From contig CABUAS010000086.1 of NCBI GenBank assembly GCA_902489595.1, forward strand, positions 1 to 7,120: DNA of 7,120 nt. Reading direction: 5' to 3'. Within the stretch, counting starts at the first letter, position 1. Every line of letters starts with the position of its first letter. The DNA comes from an uncultured Oscillospiraceae bacterium. Its GTDB lineage: Bacteria > Bacillota > Clostridia > Oscillospirales > Acutalibacteraceae. The notes below the pieces were generated by a model. The model had not been told where the DNA came from. It worked only from the letters and a program-made list of their open reading frames with translations, and did not search any database. The position numbers were made by a program, and so were the translations under genes. This document shows positions 4,717-7,120 of this stretch, piece after piece.

Positions 4717-5685
4717 ATGAATTTAGTTACACCAAAGTTTTATAAAGATTTTAGATGCATAGCAGGGGAGTGTCCCGATTCCTGCTGTCAGGGCTGGGAG
4801 GTTGATGCTGATGACGCCTCAATGGCTTATTACGGCACAATAAGCGGCGAAATCAAAAACAGAATAGACAGTGTGCTTGATAAGGATGAGTTCGGCAATA
4901 CGATTTTCAGACTTACCTCCAATAAGCGCTGTCCGTTTCTTAACGATGAAAATCTCTGCGATATGCATATTGCAATCGGCGGTGAGCATACGCCTTATAC
5001 GTGCAGAACTTTCCCTCGTTTTATTAATAATTACGGCGGAACACGTGAAATGGGAATTTCTTTTTCCTGTCCCGTAGCCTCTGAAATGATGTGGAATCTG
5101 CAGGAGGGTTTTGACTTTGAAACAACGGTTATAAACGAACTGCCCGAACTCAATGATATTGATGCAGAATTGTATTTTAAACTTTTAAAAGAGCGAAAAA
5201 AGTTCTATTCAATCGCCCGTGATAAATCATTTAGTATTGCCGAGCGTTTAATTAAAATGCTTGAATGTGCAGATAATTTGCAGTCTGAATTGGATGATTA
5301 TAAAGACGGCACCGAGGATATTTCATTTAAAGAGGTTTTTACAAATCCCGAGGTTATCAATAATGAGTGGGTGGATAAAGTAAATAATTCAGCCTATGAG
5401 CCTGTTGTTGAAAATACAAAAAGCAATGAGAATATCATAATGTATTTTCTGTTCAGATATTTTCTTGAGGCGGTCTACGACCGTGATGTGCTTTCCAAAG
5501 TGAAAATGGCAGTTGCAGGTGTGCTCGTAACCTCGTTTTTCGGAAATGATGATTGGACAATTCACCTTTGGAGCAAAGAAACGGAACACAGTGATGTTAA
5601 TATGGAGCGTTATAAAAAACTGCTTCGCACCGCATCTTCACTGTCGTACGATAATTTAATTGATTTACTAAAAAAGAACGGATGA
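4717..5685 (+). CDS. FliB-family protein (flagellin lysine-N-methylase-like, CxxCxxCC-type)
   Basis: The 322-residue protein starts MNLVTPKFYKDFRC and carries the cysteine signature of the FliB/YkgJ group: Cys14, Cys19, Cys23, Cys24 (CIAGECPDSCCQGW). Further cysteines follow at 72, 81, 96 and 118 (KRCPFL, ENLCDMH, PYTCRTFPRF, SFSCPV). These probably coordinate a metal or Fe-S centre. The C-terminal two thirds is helical and shows no motif I can name. FliB in Salmonella is required for methylation of flagellin lysines, but relatives are common in clostridia, and no flagellar gene is visible here, so the substrate is unknown. The gene has its own promoter and ribosome binding site and appears monocistronic. 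It ends in a hairpin that overlaps its stop codon. Confidence 0.8.
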   Translation: MNLVTPKFYKDFRCIAGECPDSCCQGWEVDADDASMAYYGTISGEIKNRIDSVLDKDEFGNTIFRLTSNKRCPFLNDENLCDMHIAIGGEHTPYTCRTFPRFINNYGGTREMGISFSCPVASEMMWNLQEGFDFETTVINELPELNDIDAELYFKLLKERKKFYSIARDKSFSIAERLIKMLECADNLQSELDDYKDGTEDISFKEVFTNPEVINNEWVDKVNNSAYEPVVENTKSNENIIMYFLFRYFLEAVYDRDVLSKVKMAVAGVLVTSFFGNDDWTIHLWSKETEHSDVNMERYKKLLRTASSLSYDNLIDLLKKNG

Positions 5686-5704
5686 TTTTTATTCGTTCTT
5701 TTTT
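5670..5704. terminator. Bidirectional terminator overlapping two convergent stop codons
   Basis: AAAAAAGAACG (5670-5680) pairs with CGTTCTTTTTT (5694-5704). The stem continues inward through weaker pairs (5681-5684 with 5690-5693) to a loop of about five bases. T runs occur at the 3' side on both strands. The stop codons of the rightward FliB-like gene (5683-5685) and the leftward membrane protein gene (5689-5691) both lie in the loop/upper stem, so the hairpin is also coding sequence for the last residues of both proteins. Confidence 0.85.
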
Positions 5705-6153
5705 GTGTAATCATCAATTTTTTCAATCGCTTTTTTCAACGTGCGTTTTGTTGTAAAGCCTATATTGATTGTGTGCACCGTATCGCTTTTAAGATTAAAA
5801 ATAATCAGCGAACTGCGTTCTGTAAAGCCTTTTCTGAGGCTTGCTTTTGTATCTTTGTATTCTTCAATACTTTCTATATCTTTGTAATAAATTACATTGT
5901 CATTATCTATTGCGTTGAATTCGCATCTGTCCTCGTAAAAAATAATGCCGTTTGAAAAAATTTCTTTTGTAAATAAGACAGCAAGAATAACGGCAAAAAC
6001 AACCATAACGGCAAATATTATCGACATTGTATCTGCATTACCCGACGCTAAATCCTTAATCACAAATACCGAAATCCAGATTGAACCGATGTCAAGTACA
6101 GCCGCTATGAAAACCGAAAACGGTGATATTATTCTAAAAAAATCCTTTTTCAT
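5689..6153 (-). CDS. Small membrane protein with two N-terminal helices and a soluble C-terminal domain
   Basis: I do not recognise a characterised family. The 154-residue protein has two hydrophobic segments, about residues 8-32 (FSVFIAAVLDIGSIWISVFVI) and 43-62 (MSIIFAVMVVFAVILAVLF). About 90 polar residues follow, with alternating strands ending in a charged helix (TKRTLKKAIEKIDDYTKK). This layout, two helices followed by a beta-rich domain with one terminal helix, resembles bacterial PH-like (bPH) membrane proteins; that is inference from pattern only. AAGGAG (complement of 6165-6170) supports the start, and the ATG overlaps the stop of the upstream pseudouridine synthase gene by one base (TGATG), so the two are probably co-translated. 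A functional link with RNA modification is not evident. Confidence 0.75.
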   Translation of the reverse strand: MKKDFFRIISPFSVFIAAVLDIGSIWISVFVIKDLASGNADTMSIIFAVMVVFAVILAVLFTKEIFSNGIIFYEDRCEFNAIDNDNVIYYKDIESIEEYKDTKASLRKGFTERSSLIIFNLKSDTVHTINIGFTTKRTLKKAIEKIDDYTKKNE

Positions 6154-7097
6154 CAGTATTTTTTCTCCTTAAAATTTTTCAGAACCTCGCAGTTTTTAAC
6201 AGTAAATTCTCTGCCGTTAAGATAACTTAGTGCATTTTCATCTTTAAAGCAGAATTTCAGCCTGTAACTGTAGAGCGCCTGACGGTATCTGCCGTGGTTT
6301 TCGCCGTACTTGCCGTCATTTATAAGAGGATGACCGATAGAGGCAAGATGTGCTCTTATCTGATGTGTTCTGCCTGTTATAAGGTCAATTTCAAGCAGTG
6401 ATTTATCGTCATAATTGTCAAGAACAGTGTATTTTGTAACAATTCTTTTTGCATCGTCATCAGGTTTTTTTGAAACAGTAACCTTGTTTTTCTTCGTATC
6501 TTTGGTAAGGTAGCCTTCAAGTATTTCTGTTTCTTTCTCCATAATTCCCGAAACGGCGCAGAGATAGTATTTTTCAATTTCTCTGTTTTTAATTTTTTCG
6601 TTGAGAATTCTTAATGACTCGGCATTTTTGCAGGCAATAACAATTCCGCCTGTATTTCTGTCAATCCTGTTGGCAAGGGCAGGGGCAAAATTGTTTTCTG
6701 TCTGCGGATTCCACTCTTTTTTTTCAAAAAGATATCGTTTAACGGCTGATATTAATGTGTTGATATATTCATTGCCGTCAGGGTGACAGAGCATTCCGAT
6801 TTTTTTGTTGAGCAGAATAATGTTTTCATCTTCATAAATGATGTCAATGTCTTTCGGCGCATTCAAAAAATCATAATGCACCTTTTTTTCTTCAAGCACA
6901 TCATCTTTAAGATAAAGCTCAAGTATATCGCCGTTTTGAAGAAGATACGACGGGTCGGTTCTTTTTCTGTTGACCTTTATGTTCTTTTTTCGTATTTCCT
7001 TAAACATCAGTGATTTCGGCAGTTTAGGGAATTTTTTCTGAATGAATCTGTCAACCCTCTGGCCACAGTCATTGCTTGTTATTGTGTAAGATTTCAT
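6153..7097 (-). CDS. RluA-family 23S rRNA-type pseudouridine synthase
   Basis: The 314-residue protein has an N-terminal S4 RNA-binding domain (about residues 12-66: RVDRFIQKKFPKLPKSL through NGDILELYL). A catalytic domain follows with NRIDRNTGGIVIA, where Asp146 is the expected nucleophile, and TGRTHQIRAHLASIGHPL (241-258), the second family motif. It converts selected uridines to pseudouridine in structured RNA; the S4-containing RluC/RluD-like branch usually acts on 23S rRNA, but the exact site cannot be read from sequence. Asn rather than His precedes the RIDR motif, a variation I regard as normal for some clostridial members. An in-frame stop at 7113-7115 with no start codon after it makes ATG 7097 the only upstream choice, yet it has no Shine-Dalgarno sequence (see 7105-7110). 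It is the first gene of a two-gene leftward unit. Confidence 0.9.
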   Translation of the reverse strand: MKSYTITSNDCGQRVDRFIQKKFPKLPKSLMFKEIRKKNIKVNRKRTDPSYLLQNGDILELYLKDDVLEEKKVHYDFLNAPKDIDIIYEDENIILLNKKIGMLCHPDGNEYINTLISAVKRYLFEKKEWNPQTENNFAPALANRIDRNTGGIVIACKNAESLRILNEKIKNREIEKYYLCAVSGIMEKETEILEGYLTKDTKKNKVTVSKKPDDDAKRIVTKYTVLDNYDDKSLLEIDLITGRTHQIRAHLASIGHPLINDGKYGENHGRYRQALYSYRLKFCFKDENALSYLNGREFTVKNCEVLKNFKEKKY

Positions 7098-7104
7098 AAA
7101 AGAT

Positions 7105-7110
7105 ATTATA
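7105..7110 (-). promoter_or_regulatory. -10 box of the pseudouridine synthase gene, possibly giving a leaderless mRNA
   Basis: On the minus strand a perfect TATAAT (7110-7105) is followed by only seven bases before the ATG at 7097. The normal start distance would put the first transcribed base at or beside the A of the ATG. The -35 region would lie beyond the window edge and cannot be checked. Confidence 0.5.
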
Positions 7111-7120
7111 TATTACATTT

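Noticed and set aside
6636..6671. Asn instead of His in the RluA catalytic motif (NRIDR)
   Set aside because: The catalytic Asp and following Arg are intact, and Asn at this position is, to my knowledge, seen in other family members, so it does not suggest loss of function.
1..7120. CRISPR arrays, tRNA/rRNA genes, riboswitches, toxin-antitoxin pairs or defence systems
   Set aside because: No regularly spaced repeats, cloverleaf or conserved aptamer sequence, or recognisable effector genes were seen on either strand.

Overview
The window looks like chromosomal DNA of a strictly anaerobic, low-to-moderate GC member of the Clostridia (Bacillota), probably a gut-type lineage. The evidence is the consensus Gram-positive promoters, strong AGGAGG-type ribosome binding sites, the clostridial style of the rubrerythrin, rubredoxin and desulfoferrodoxin proteins, a TnpV protein typical of clostridial mobile elements, and a FliB-domain protein. 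No RNA gene, CRISPR array or riboswitch was recognised, and no stretch over 300 bases lacks a gene.

Left block (1-3395) is an oxygen-defence locus. The 5' part of a Crp/Fnr-type regulator runs leftward off the window edge. It is divergent from a four-gene rightward operon: (a) a DUF134 helix-turn-helix/NifX-like fusion with a His/Cys-rich tail, (b) a protein with a rubredoxin-like domain at each end of a helical middle, (c) a ferredoxin/two-rubredoxin rubrerythrin fusion, and (d) desulfoferrodoxin (superoxide reductase). The last two give superoxide to peroxide to water chemistry. The ferredoxin and rubredoxin domains are plausible electron carriers, and the Crp/Fnr protein and DUF134 domain are plausible regulators. 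The 113-base divergent gap holds a perfect 13-bp-arm palindrome whose two inner arm ends are the -35 boxes of two back-to-back promoters. The operon ends at a strong bidirectional terminator.

Middle block (3407-4653) is a mobile-element scar: tnpV and a double-XRE regulator, both leftward, then an internal fragment of an IS200/IS605 tnpA on the opposite strand. The fragment keeps the HUH motif but lacks the C-terminal catalytic tyrosine region.

Right block (4650-7120) is more AT-rich and looks like ordinary chromosome. A FliB/CxxCxxCC-type protein with its own promoter runs rightward. It converges on a leftward pair: an RluA-family pseudouridine synthase that may be translated from a leaderless message, followed with a one-base overlap by a small two-helix membrane protein. 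The converging genes share a hairpin terminator that overlaps both stop codons.

The most unusual material is in the left block: the symmetric divergent operator/promoter, and two gene fusions in one operon, each of which still carries a ribosome binding site and ATG at the domain junction.
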